64,000 nucleotides of DNA from Bacillota bacterium (lineage in GTDB: Bacteria > Bacillota > Clostridia > Acetivibrionales > DSM-1351). The number at the start of each line of letters is the position of its first letter. The first letter of the stretch is position 1. Made by a program: the position numbers and the translations under genes. This document shows, in pieces, positions 9,334-17,662 of the stretch. The notes beneath the pieces were generated by a model, which was not told where the DNA came from, did not search any database, and was given only the letters and a program-made list of their open reading frames with translations. The stretch is from assembly GCA_023400235.1 (NCBI GenBank), contig JAEXFI010000055.1:21207-85206 (forward strand). Direction: 5' to 3'.

Positions 9334-9447
9334 TCATTTTTGCCTGTCCAATTCTTTGAATACTGCCCTTATTCTCTCTTCAACGCTCTGAGGACCTTCA
9401 AGTCTGATCACCCTGCAGTTCAACCTTTTCAGCCACTCATTATGCAT
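9334..9447 (-). pseudogene. Short remnant ORF, possibly the end of a nucleotide-kinase-like gene
   Basis: A 37-codon minus-strand frame (MHNEWLKRLN...VEERIRAVFKELDRQK) whose end looks like the last helix of a thymidylate-kinase-type P-loop protein. Its stop overlaps the start of another short hydrophobic frame (MSGIIIAILLITVFW) in an ATGA arrangement. An in-frame stop lies just upstream. The rest of 9259-9530 holds no convincing gene, so this looks like decayed DNA between loci. The family guess is weak. Confidence 0.25.
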
Positions 9448-9527
9448 GGCCAGGCCTCATTTCCGGGCCGGCAGTATCATATGCTGCTGCCCACTCTATA
9501 AATGCCTTATGCTTTCATACAGGTAAT

Positions 9528-9572
9528 AAAAAAGCCTTTGCAACCAAGTTATCTGAATGGCTGCAAAGGCTT
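9528..9572 (-). terminator. Intrinsic terminator after the inositol-phosphate-synthase-like gene
   Basis: A perfect 11-bp inverted repeat (AAGCCTTTGCA at 9532-9542, TGCAAAGGCTT at 9562-9572) with a 19-base loop. Read on the minus strand the stem is followed by TTTTTT. It ends the BtrH-like/GH10/inositol operon. Confidence 0.85.
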
Positions 9573-9644
9573 AAGCACCTCTTTAACTAATATACCATAA
9601 ACCCAATATATTCTGTATGTATCCTAAAGAAACCCGGGGTAGGC

Positions 9645-10826
9645 TCAGGCTTCCTTCAATTTCTCCACCCATTCCTTCAGAATATCGTATTGCCTGACCA
9701 GACTATTTACATCAGTGTTGAGAGGAGACTTGAAAAATACTGCAAACTGATTTTGAATGCCATAAAATCCCTTTTCCGAAGCCAGATGTATTAATCTGAC
9801 CAGGTCCACAACCAAAGGCGCGGCCAGGAAGGAATCAATTCCTTGCCAGGTAAAGGTCATGGTCATTTTTGCACCACCAAAACCACTGAATAGTATGTAG
9901 TCCCAAGCCACCTTGTTATCTCCCATAGGTTTCATGTAGTCAATTCTTACTTCACTTGCCGGTTCATACCCAAGGCAACCCTTCAATACACTTTTCTTGG
10001 ACTCAATCTTTGAAGACTTGTTATTACTGTTATCAAGAATTTTACCGTCAAGATTACCAAGTATATTTGTCCCATACCACATATCAACATTCAAGTTCCT
10101 TATTGAAAACATGTCGCACAATACAGTCTTTACAAGTGTCTCTCCGGTTTTTCCGTCTTTGCCGGCCTGCGGAACCTTTTTTAAGTTTGATAATTCCACT
10201 AAAGCCGGAATGTCTGCGCAGGTTGAAGGTGTAAAGTTCACATATGGAATTCCTTCTTTTATGGCAGAGTAAGCATAAATCTGACCTGGAGTTATGTCGG
10301 TGGCATTATTGTCAAGAGCTTTTTCAAATCCTTCAAGGCTCAAATGATTTTCACTCAGAACGAATCTTTCTTCCGTAGATGAAAGATTAACCATAACGCA
10401 ATCGTCCTTCCCACGGAATCCATTAAGATCCGAGCTTACCTGGCTAACCGCCTCACGCAGATTGCCATGGTTATGAGTAAATCCATTTTGTGCTATATCC
10501 GATATAGCATTGCCACAGTTTAAAGTCACTCCTTTGTATATGGGTATGGAATTCAGCCATTCCTTGATTTCGGGTTCCGTATCCAATCTTAATACGTTGA
10601 ACTGATCATTTTGAAGTGCAGATTCATATAAATCTATCTGACGTATATCAAAGCCACCAAATTCGAAAGTATTAACATCAGGTAAAGAGCATTTGGAGAA
10701 TAATGGCGTATCTGTTAGCAGGCCTCCCGCCGGAACACCTCTTCTAATACTTTTAAACAATCCTGACATTAAAACTGTAGATATTCCTCCTTTAATACCA
10801 ATTACACAAATTTTCAGCTTTTTCAT
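9645..10826 (-). CDS. myo-Inositol-1-phosphate synthase-like protein
   Basis: 393 residues from ATG 10826, which has AAAGGAAG about 8 bases upstream; a longer frame adds 11 unlikely residues. It resembles the eukaryotic/Bacteroides type of L-myo-inositol-1-phosphate synthase: N-terminal Rossmann motif VIGIKGGIST, FEFGGFDI, then GKDGKTGETL, NILGNLDG, SSKIESKK, PMGDNKVAWD and DSFLAAPLVVDLVRLI, which parallel the conserved lysine- and NAD-binding blocks. The expected reaction is NAD-dependent cyclisation of glucose-6-phosphate to inositol-1-phosphate in the cytoplasm. It is the last gene of a three-gene unit with a BtrH-like protein and a GH10 enzyme, suggesting that an inositol or cyclitol is used by the cluster (inference). 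Several blocks diverge from the family, so the exact reaction is unsure. Confidence 0.7.
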   Translation of the reverse strand: MKKLKICVIGIKGGISTVLMSGLFKSIRRGVPAGGLLTDTPLFSKCSLPDVNTFEFGGFDIRQIDLYESALQNDQFNVLRLDTEPEIKEWLNSIPIYKGVTLNCGNAISDIAQNGFTHNHGNLREAVSQVSSDLNGFRGKDDCVMVNLSSTEERFVLSENHLSLEGFEKALDNNATDITPGQIYAYSAIKEGIPYVNFTPSTCADIPALVELSNLKKVPQAGKDGKTGETLVKTVLCDMFSIRNLNVDMWYGTNILGNLDGKILDNSNNKSSKIESKKSVLKGCLGYEPASEVRIDYMKPMGDNKVAWDYILFSGFGGAKMTMTFTWQGIDSFLAAPLVVDLVRLIHLASEKGFYGIQNQFAVFFKSPLNTDVNSLVRQYDILKEWVEKLKEA

Positions 10827-10934
10827 CGTTATCTTCCTTTCATCTAATTTAAGGCACAAGATCGCCTTCTTTAACCCTTGTACTAAATTACTTCTGATAT
10901 CACCATAGCCATATAGCGGTGATTTGTTGCAATT

Positions 10935-12179
10935 TCATACCATAATCACGGTTTCTCCGCCTTTTTTGTCCAATATGAAGCTATATTTTCTTCCATAGCA
11001 GGTAAGCTCATACTCTCCACGGAAGCCTGAAAACTCAATCAAGCCTGTTTCATCAGACATTGCAGCCTCCGGACCAGTCCACCATTTACCTTTTATGAGC
11101 TTATGCAACTCTTCATAAGCAGGCTTGACCCTGTTTTCACAAGTCAGAAGCCCCGATGGTGCACCAAGCCACTGTCCGTCTACAAATTCCCACCAGGTTA
11201 TGGATTCTACGGCAGGATGTGCAAAGAGGGTCTTGTAATGCAGGATTGTTTCTCTAGCCTGTTGTTCCTCCCCCTCCGGGGTGGAGGGCCAATGTTCAGG
11301 CACATAATCATTAAAATCATCTGTCTCCTGGGGCATGTGATGCCCTGAGAGTACCGTGTTCTCTGTGAAATGAATGGGAAGATTGAAGCTTGAGAACCGC
11401 TCAAGGATTTTCAGCGTCTTTTCAACGCCCCAGTATCCTTTATGCATATGTGATTGGATTCCAATCCCATCGATAGGAATCCCTGCTTCCAGACAGGCTT
11501 CAATTAATACATCATAGGAATCGGTAGTGGTATTAAAAAAATCATTTATCAAAAACACAGCCTCAGGATTGGCCTCCTTTGCCGCTGCAAATACCTCCCG
11601 CACCATACGTATACGTCCAATATCCTTGCAAATACGTGTTATTCCGTTATCATACCTATTATAAATCGGCATGATTACCACTTCATTTATCAGATCCCAT
11701 ATATCTATTAATCCCGCAAAGTCACGGGACTCTCTCCTTATGCGATGGAGCTGGGCTGAAAGGATTTCAGAGTTGCTCATATCCAGCAGCCATGGTGCAG
11801 AATAGCTGTGCCAGCACAGACAATGGCCCTTTACGGAGCATCCGCTGGAAATCAACCATTGGGCTGCTTTTATCAGCCTTTGAGTATTGGGCCGGCCCTT
11901 GGAATTTTCAAAATCACACCAATAAAATGGCAATGTAACAAAGTTAAACAATTCAAATAATCTATTATATTTGTCCACTGCTTTTAATCTGCTGTTTTCA
12001 TCAAGCTCATTGTTAGCATAAGCTATGGAATTGAACTCTCCGCAGCCGAAAAGAAATTCATGTTTTTTCTGCTCTATGACCACTTCCGTATTTCCCAGCG
12101 GATTACCATCAGCACCTACCAGTTTTAAGCTTTTGCTTCCCAATCGGTGTTTGTATACTGCATCGCAACCATGATTCAT
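10935..12179 (-). CDS. Glycoside hydrolase family 10 protein (xylanase-like), no signal peptide
   Basis: 414 residues; ATG 12179 follows AAGAGGAG. The GH10 TIM barrel is clear: KGHCLCWHS (strand 3 motif), WDLINEVV with the acid/base Glu, DGIGIQSHMH, HFTENT with the probable nucleophile Glu, and ITWWEFVDGQWLG. The nucleophile motif is TENT rather than the common TELD, and there is no secretion signal, dockerin or binding module, so it is probably intracellular. It lies between a BtrH-like gene and the inositol-phosphate-synthase-like gene. It may cleave or transfer a glycoside in the cluster's pathway, or be a cytoplasmic xylo-oligosaccharidase placed here by chance. Confidence 0.82.
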   Translation of the reverse strand: MNHGCDAVYKHRLGSKSLKLVGADGNPLGNTEVVIEQKKHEFLFGCGEFNSIAYANNELDENSRLKAVDKYNRLFELFNFVTLPFYWCDFENSKGRPNTQRLIKAAQWLISSGCSVKGHCLCWHSYSAPWLLDMSNSEILSAQLHRIRRESRDFAGLIDIWDLINEVVIMPIYNRYDNGITRICKDIGRIRMVREVFAAAKEANPEAVFLINDFFNTTTDSYDVLIEACLEAGIPIDGIGIQSHMHKGYWGVEKTLKILERFSSFNLPIHFTENTVLSGHHMPQETDDFNDYVPEHWPSTPEGEEQQARETILHYKTLFAHPAVESITWWEFVDGQWLGAPSGLLTCENRVKPAYEELHKLIKGKWWTGPEAAMSDETGLIEFSGFRGEYELTCYGRKYSFILDKKGGETVIMV

Positions 12180-12271
12180 TTTTTTCTCCTCTTAAAAACC
12201 ATCAAATAATGATAATTACGATATATCAGCATTAAGTTATTATTATTAAGCTCTTCAATAAGACTTCGTTT

Positions 12272-13255
12272 TTACACAGGCTGGATTTTATCAAATAATG
12301 AAAACAGGTTTTCATACAGCTTGCATTCCAGCTCATATAATCTACCAAGCTTTGAAGCAAACTTTTTCTTTTCAGAAACCCCTTTGATTTCATTCATAAA
12401 CATTAAGGCTTCAATTGCTACCCAGCTCTCAATTATATCTGTAAAAAGCTGCCCGCAGTTATGTTCTTCTCCTATTATGCTGTTAATTTTATACTGATTT
12501 GACAAAGATGCGACTTTATTACTGAAAGCGGTTGATTTGGGTATATCAAATTCTCCTATATTTTCAGAAAGTGTGAGAATATTTTGTAGACCTGTCAGTA
12601 TTTCGGTTTTATGGGATATCATGTTGTCTACCATTGAACCCCTGAAAGAAAATGGGTCATCATTTATTGTATCGAGGGAACTATTCCTTGATAATTTCAT
12701 CAAAGTGGGCCCACCCGGTACATGGTTAATGATTCCCTCATGACCTAAAACCATATCCTGAAAACTCATTTCATACCTGTAGCAACATTTCCCTGTATTC
12801 CATTCAAGCCCATTGACCTCAACAGTTTTGAAAATTTTTCTTTCCGTTTCGAAGCCGTATACCAGTATGTGATATGCATGGTGTTCCTTTTGATAGAATA
12901 AATCGTGATAAGGGTGTTTATAGTAAAACCCGTCAACTGTCAGTATGATGATATAGCCTTTTGATATTGAATCAATTACCCTGTTAACGATATCGTTGTA
13001 GTAACCTTTACCGTATTCAATTACTATACCGTTATTCTTTGTTACTTCTTCGAATGATTGAATCTGCAGGTTATCCAAACTAAGAGACAGGCCGTTTTCA
13101 GTTTTCCCCAGATTATATACCAGATAATCATTGGCCATGTAGCTGAAAACACTGCTGTTGAAATAACTTACTGCAGTAAAGAAAGACAGGCAGATACAAT
13201 CTATATAATATACCTTGTTGTAAGGAACAATGTTCTGTATTTCATATTTCACCAT
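12272..13255 (-). CDS. BtrH-like papain-fold acyltransferase (copy 1, stand-alone)
   Basis: 327 residues, start ATG 13255 behind GGGGGAG. It belongs with butirosin-BtrH-N-type proteins. The probable catalytic Cys is C20 in DCICLSFFTAVSYF, and the His lies in KEHHAYHILVYGFE after a conserved block (IILTVDGFYYKHP). The same Cys, His and spacing occur in three other places in this cluster. BtrH moves an acyl chain from a carrier protein to an aminoglycoside amine. Here the expected role is carrier-to-amine acyl transfer, but the acid member of the triad (Asp in the other copies) is less obvious. A short all-helical C-terminal region follows. It is the first gene of an operon with its own promoter. 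Confidence 0.72.
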   Translation of the reverse strand: MVKYEIQNIVPYNKVYYIDCICLSFFTAVSYFNSSVFSYMANDYLVYNLGKTENGLSLSLDNLQIQSFEEVTKNNGIVIEYGKGYYNDIVNRVIDSISKGYIIILTVDGFYYKHPYHDLFYQKEHHAYHILVYGFETERKIFKTVEVNGLEWNTGKCCYRYEMSFQDMVLGHEGIINHVPGGPTLMKLSRNSSLDTINDDPFSFRGSMVDNMISHKTEILTGLQNILTLSENIGEFDIPKSTAFSNKVASLSNQYKINSIIGEEHNCGQLFTDIIESWVAIEALMFMNEIKGVSEKKKFASKLGRLYELECKLYENLFSLFDKIQPV

Positions 13256-13286
13256 TTATATATACTCCCCCGGAAGTTACATAAGT

Positions 13287-13327
13287 AAAAAACCCCACGC
13301 CATTAATGCTGTTGGCACAAATGGGGT
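13287..13327 (-). terminator. Terminator-like hairpin in the leader of the BtrH-like/GH10 operon
   Basis: On the minus strand ACCCCA pairs with TGGGGT, with an inner GCCA/TGGC stem, followed by six U. It lies only ~30 bases before the start codon of the BtrH-like gene and ~150 bases after a strong promoter, so it is better placed as an attenuator than as the end of pabC. The CTTACCCCATT arm recurs at 48650-48660. Confidence 0.65.
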
Positions 13328-13482
13328 AAGATTCATATCTCATTTCTACATATAAGCTTTGTACCAATGAAAATATAAATGTCCAGACAACAACTTGCTT
13401 TTTTCGTCATATGACCCGTATTTGCTCATACTTTCAAATTTTACCCATGTATATTTCATCAATATTTGTCACCTATAAACAA

Positions 13483-13511
13483 ATTCTAACTTTTTTTCTT
13501 TAAAATGTCAA
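13483..13511 (-). promoter_or_regulatory. Sigma-A promoter of the BtrH-like/GH10/inositol operon
   Basis: Minus strand TTGACA (13506-13511), 17-base spacer, TAGAAT (13483-13488). It sits directly after the pabC stop codon. The predicted leader is about 220 nt. Confidence 0.75.
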
Positions 13512-13513
13512 CT

Positions 13514-14359
13514 TTATCCAACGTGTTTTTTATAAATAAATTTCTCATACTCCTTAGAAAGCATATCGGTTATTTTTCCTCTGGAGCCTTTTCCAATAAC
13601 AACCTCATTGATTTTGACCAAAGGCATGATTTCCATTATGGAGTTGGTTAAAAATGCTTCATCAGCATCAAACAAATGGTTGGGTACATACTCTCCCTCA
13701 TACAGCTCCAGTCCCATGCCGGGAATGACGTTTTTTATCAGGCAGTCCCTCACAATACCTGGAAGTAAGCCGCACTGAAGCTTAGGCGTATATATTTTAA
13801 GGTCTCTTATAAAAAAGACATTGCTTAGGCTCCCTTCACTTAAAAAGCCTTTCGAATTCAGAAATATGGCCTCATCATAGCCTCTTTCCCTTGCCTCCTG
13901 TTTCGCCATTATGTTCTCCAAATAGTTAAGGGTTTTCATGTACACCAGTGGTGATGATTCGTTTCGCTTTATGTCAGTTATTTTTCCGGTAAACCCTTTT
14001 ACATAATCTATTTCTGAGTACCCTGTCTCACGGCAGGTAAAAAATATGTTGGGAGTACGGTTAACCCCCTTGGCCATAACTATTTTTAACACAAATTTAT
14101 CCCGGCCAATCCCTTCCAGGAATTTATAGACATTCCCGGTCAATTCAGCCTTGCTTATGCTGTTCTCAATTTTAAGTGCGGATGCCGAAGTAAAAATTCT
14201 ATGGAGATGTTCTTCCAACATGATTGGTACACCTTTATCAACCTTGATTGTTTCAAAAAGACCCCATCCATATTGAACGGACTGATCCAGTATTGGAATA
14301 GCCGCATCCGCAGCAGATATGATCTTATTATTAAAAAAAGCAATATCCAACTTTTCCAT
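13514..14359 (-). CDS. pabC: Aminodeoxychorismate lyase (class IV PLP enzyme)
   Basis: 281 residues with the class IV aminotransferase fold (LDQSVQYGWGLFETIKV near the start, the PLP-lysine region YMKTLNYLENIMAKQEA, and SEGSLSNVFFI). Alone it could be read as a branched-chain or D-amino-acid aminotransferase, but it follows pabB and pabA in the same operon, so 4-amino-4-deoxychorismate lyase, giving p-aminobenzoate and pyruvate, is the best call. ATG 14359 follows AAAGGTGG. Confidence 0.85.
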   Translation of the reverse strand: MEKLDIAFFNNKIISAADAAIPILDQSVQYGWGLFETIKVDKGVPIMLEEHLHRIFTSASALKIENSISKAELTGNVYKFLEGIGRDKFVLKIVMAKGVNRTPNIFFTCRETGYSEIDYVKGFTGKITDIKRNESSPLVYMKTLNYLENIMAKQEARERGYDEAIFLNSKGFLSEGSLSNVFFIRDLKIYTPKLQCGLLPGIVRDCLIKNVIPGMGLELYEGEYVPNHLFDADEAFLTNSIMEIMPLVKINEVVIGKGSRGKITDMLSKEYEKFIYKKHVG

Positions 14360-14430
14360 TTATATTTCCACCTTTCCAGTAGACTCTCAAGTCAGGTAAT
14401 CCCGTTGCAAGAGAATAAGTATATTCCATT

Positions 14431-14994
14431 TTAAATAGCCAAAAAGTTTTTAAGCAACTCCTTTCCATAATCCGACAAAATTGATTCAGGATGAAATTGC
14501 AGACCGTAGAGAGGATGCTCCTTATGCTTAAGGGCCATGATTGTTCCGTCATCGGTTGAACCATGTATTTCCAACGAGTCCGGAAAATCGTCCCTCATGA
14601 CAGCAAGTGAGTGGTATCTGACTGCCTGGAAGGGTGATGGTACGTTCTTAAATAAGCCTTCCCCATTATGATAAATATTGGATTGCTTACCATGAACAAT
14701 ACTGTTTGCAGAATCTACAGTTCCTCCCATAGCAAGACCGATTGCCTGATGTCCAAGGCATATCCCCAATATTGGAATCCTATGGGCGAATTTAAGGATA
14801 AGCTCCACTGTAATTCCGGCCTGACTGGGATGTCCGGGGCCAGGAGATAAAATAATATGATCAGGAGATATTCTTTCAATTTCTTCTATTGTAATTTCAT
14901 CGTTGCGCCTAACAATTATATCAGTATCAAATTCCCCAATATATTGATACAGATTATATGTAAATGAATCATAATTGTCAATTAAACAAATCAC
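14431..14994 (-). CDS. pabA: Aminodeoxychorismate synthase glutaminase subunit
   Basis: 187 residues, GTG start behind GGAGGGG. A class I glutamine amidotransferase with the nucleophile in LGICLGHQAIG and the His/Glu in FHPES, plus the SPGPGHPSQAG oxyanion loop. It releases ammonia from glutamine for PabB. The sequence alone cannot separate PabA from TrpG (many are amphibolic), but its neighbour PabB carries the aminodeoxychorismate-specific lysine motif. Confidence 0.9.
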   Translation of the reverse strand: MICLIDNYDSFTYNLYQYIGEFDTDIIVRRNDEITIEEIERISPDHIILSPGPGHPSQAGITVELILKFAHRIPILGICLGHQAIGLAMGGTVDSANSIVHGKQSNIYHNGEGLFKNVPSPFQAVRYHSLAVMRDDFPDSLEIHGSTDDGTIMALKHKEHPLYGLQFHPESILSDYGKELLKNFLAI

Positions 14995-15045
14995 GGCTTC
15001 CCCTCCATAATTTAAAATTTATTTCATTGTCTGACCATACTTTAT

Positions 15046-16440
15046 TTAATATTTAAGTGCTTTCTCCAAAGCAGCACCCTTATCCATTGTCTCCAGATAC
15101 TCCTTTTCAGGTGTGGAATCCCATACGATCCCCCCTCCCACTTGATAGCAGGCATTATGTTTGTTTATGAGTATTGTACGTATTACTATGTTAAGGTCCA
15201 TATTTCCATCAAAGCCTATATAACCTATAGAGCCGGTATATACGTTTCTGCAAGTAGGTTCCAGCTCATCGATGACTTCCATGGATCTGATCTTGGGAGC
15301 ACCTGTTATGGAACCGCCCGGAAATGTAGCCTTGATACAGTCTACAGCATCACAATCCTCTTTTACTTCTCCTACTATATTGGATACCATCTGGAATACA
15401 GTTGAATATTTCTCAATATGAAAAAGTTCTGTAACTTTAACGCTGCCAAACTTACACACCTTTCCGATATCATTCCTCATGAGATCTACTATCATGAGAT
15501 TTTCAGCCTTATCCTTTATGCTGCTCTTTAAAAGGTTCATATTAGCGGCATCCTCCTCTGCTCCTTTCCCCCTTGGCATAGTTCCCTTTATGGGCCTGGT
15601 CTCAATACAGCCATTATTCAATCTGATAAATCTCTCCGGAGAACTGCTCAGTATCTTCATATCTCCGTAATTCATATAGGCAGCAAAAGGAGCCGGATTT
15701 ATAGTCCTCAGATAGGAATATATATTAATAGGATGCCGTTTAATACAGGTTGAGAACCTTTGTGTCATATTCATCTGATAGATATCACCCTTTTGAATAT
15801 ACCCACGAGCCTTCTCTATGGATTGACAGTATTCATCATATGTAAAATTTGAAACCAGTTCTACCGTATTACTTGCATAGGGTAAGTCAAGCTCATTGGT
15901 ATCAGTGGCCCTGCCTTGTTCAATATAAGCTTTGAACCGCATGACTGTATTTGCTGGATCTATACCAGGTATACCTGGAAAATCCACACAGGCCAGATAT
16001 GTTTTATTGCTGAAATGCTCAAATATAAGCACAGTATGGTAAAATCCAACAACCATATCCGGAAGGTTAATGTCATCTATGGCTGTCTGAGGCAATTTTT
16101 CCACATAATGGCATAAATCATATGAAAAAAAACCCACTGCTCCGCCTACAAAGGGTAATCCGGTATGGTTATCCATTCTGTATGTGGAAATAAGCTCTTT
16201 AAGTACATCAAAGGGATTTCCGGAAACGGTCTCTTGTCCTTCCGGCTTGTTTATGACTATTTGCTTATGCTTGCAGGTAACTGTCATAAACGGTTCCATT
16301 CCCACAAAGGAGTATTTTCCAAGATTCTGGTGATCCATTCCACTGTCAAGAATAAAGCTTCCCTCCTTATGATGCAGCATTTTATATATATCAAATGCTG
16401 ATAAGGAAGTTTTAATTTCCTCAATAACTATATTCCCCAA
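15046..16440 (-). CDS. pabB: Aminodeoxychorismate synthase component I
   Basis: 464 residues; TTG start at 16440 with AAGGGTG 8 bases upstream. A chorismate-binding enzyme with TRPIKGTMPRG, whose PIKGT lysine marks aminodeoxychorismate synthase rather than anthranilate synthase, plus PGGSITGAPKIRSMEVIDELEP and YTGSIGYIGFDG. With PabA it aminates chorismate at C4. It is the first gene of pabB-pabA-pabC, flanked on both sides by cluster genes, so the p-aminobenzoate is probably for the natural product as well as, or rather than, folate. Confidence 0.93.
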   Translation of the reverse strand: MGNIVIEEIKTSLSAFDIYKMLHHKEGSFILDSGMDHQNLGKYSFVGMEPFMTVTCKHKQIVINKPEGQETVSGNPFDVLKELISTYRMDNHTGLPFVGGAVGFFSYDLCHYVEKLPQTAIDDINLPDMVVGFYHTVLIFEHFSNKTYLACVDFPGIPGIDPANTVMRFKAYIEQGRATDTNELDLPYASNTVELVSNFTYDEYCQSIEKARGYIQKGDIYQMNMTQRFSTCIKRHPINIYSYLRTINPAPFAAYMNYGDMKILSSSPERFIRLNNGCIETRPIKGTMPRGKGAEEDAANMNLLKSSIKDKAENLMIVDLMRNDIGKVCKFGSVKVTELFHIEKYSTVFQMVSNIVGEVKEDCDAVDCIKATFPGGSITGAPKIRSMEVIDELEPTCRNVYTGSIGYIGFDGNMDLNIVIRTILINKHNACYQVGGGIVWDSTPEKEYLETMDKGAALEKALKY

Positions 16441-16520
16441 GCTATTTCACCCTTTCTATTAAAATTCATAATGTTACTATAATTGGCTTTGATTCACTAT
16501 CGAGATAAAATTCGGACATG

Positions 16521-16549
16521 AAAAAGGACGGTATTTCAATATACCGCCT
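16521..16549 (-). terminator. Terminator of the main biosynthetic operon
   Basis: Minus strand GGCGGTAT and ATACCGTCC form an 8-bp stem with one G-U pair and a 6-base loop, followed by TTTTT. It lies 34 bases after the APH-like gene and about 80 before pabB. Confidence 0.8.
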
Positions 16550-16582
16550 CCTGTAAACACCAGATGTATTTATCTGCAAAGA

Positions 16583-17662
16583 CTATAGCAGATCGTCACA
16601 ATTGAGAATATTGTAATTATCCACGAGCTCCTTAACCATGTCGCTCCAGTCCTGTTCATTTCCGAAAAGTGAGTACTGCCACACCGGCAGCAGCAGCATG
16701 GCAGCTACCTGCATTCGGTAATCCCTGTAGCATTCCTCCAAAGGATAGGTTGTTACTCCTCTTTCTGCCAGAGTTTTGTGGTAATGCTCCACTAACGGTC
16801 TGTGCAGAATCTTCTTAAAATTATCAGGAAAAGAGCTTCTGGTTAAATGTGCAAGGTCAGCTACTCCTTTACCCGTATTCCAGAATTGAAAGTCCACTAA
16901 TGCAGCTTCACCTGTTGTATTCCTGGGCAGCATGAAATTATAGACATGCGAGTCTCCATTGGTCAGCGTCATGTTATTGCAGTCAAGTAACTGGCGGCGG
17001 GCGGCATTACTTATTTTCAGAGCATTATTGAATATACTCCGGGTTTTAGCGTCAAAAGAACCGCCTGCCTGTGACATGAATTGCTGCAACTGCCAGTCGT
17101 TCGAAACCATATCATTTTCAATCTGACTATTTGTAATAAGGGGCAGTCCGTATAAGCCTTTCTCATGATAATTCCAGAAGACAGCATGGAAGTTGGCAAG
17201 GCATTCGGCGCATAAAAACCAAATATTTTTATCTTCTAATTGTTTTTCGGTAGCTTTGGCATGGGTTTGTGAAATGTCACCCAAAGCAATGAGAAATTCA
17301 TTTTTTTCTTCTGATACGAATACATCATAGCAAACCGGCACAGGAGGCTGAAAACGGTTGTTTTGACGCAACAGGCTGTAGAAGCCTGCTTCCTTTATTG
17401 ACAATGCGTTATATACCTCTCCAGGTGTATTACCCTTTACAGTTTTAATAAACAAGTGTCTTTTTTCCGCGTTGTCTCCGCCGTCAGCCATAACTTCAAT
17501 ATAAAGGTTCAGTGCTGTGTTTGACTGTTCCACCCTTGTCACCTCAACACCGGTCACTGACTGATCATAGCCCAGCTGCATAATATATGCTAGATAATCA
17601 AAATCAAAAACCGGGTTGGGACTCATCATGTCCTTGTAAATCTGATATATCTGGCTATTCAT
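16583..17662 (-). CDS. Aminoglycoside-phosphotransferase / ecdysteroid-kinase-like protein
   Basis: 359 residues with a protein-kinase-like fold: the catalytic loop is LTNGDSHVYNFML (the His of the usual HGD replaced by Asn; catalytic Asp and downstream Asn kept) and the metal-binding Asp is in AALVDFQFW. Its start overlaps the end of the NRPS gene by 8 bases with a site (GAGGTG) inside it, so translation is coupled. Such kinases phosphorylate hydroxyls of small molecules. In an antibiotic-type cluster this could inactivate an intracellular precursor (self-protection) or be a tailoring step. Which one cannot be told from sequence. Confidence 0.75.
   Translation of the reverse strand: MNSQIYQIYKDMMSPNPVFDFDYLAYIMQLGYDQSVTGVEVTRVEQSNTALNLYIEVMADGGDNAEKRHLFIKTVKGNTPGEVYNALSIKEAGFYSLLRQNNRFQPPVPVCYDVFVSEEKNEFLIALGDISQTHAKATEKQLEDKNIWFLCAECLANFHAVFWNYHEKGLYGLPLITNSQIENDMVSNDWQLQQFMSQAGGSFDAKTRSIFNNALKISNAARRQLLDCNNMTLTNGDSHVYNFMLPRNTTGEAALVDFQFWNTGKGVADLAHLTRSSFPDNFKKILHRPLVEHYHKTLAERGVTTYPLEECYRDYRMQVAAMLLLPVWQYSLFGNEQDWSDMVKELVDNYNILNCDDLL

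Noticed and set aside
10935..12179. GH10 protein as a secreted or cellulosomal xylanase
   Set aside because: No signal peptide, dockerin or carbohydrate-binding module; the gene lies within the biosynthetic cluster operon.
15046..16440. pabB/pabA as anthranilate synthase (trpE/trpG)
   Set aside because: PIKGT with the lysine in place of the anthranilate-synthase PxAGT motif, plus a pabC-type neighbour, point to aminodeoxychorismate.
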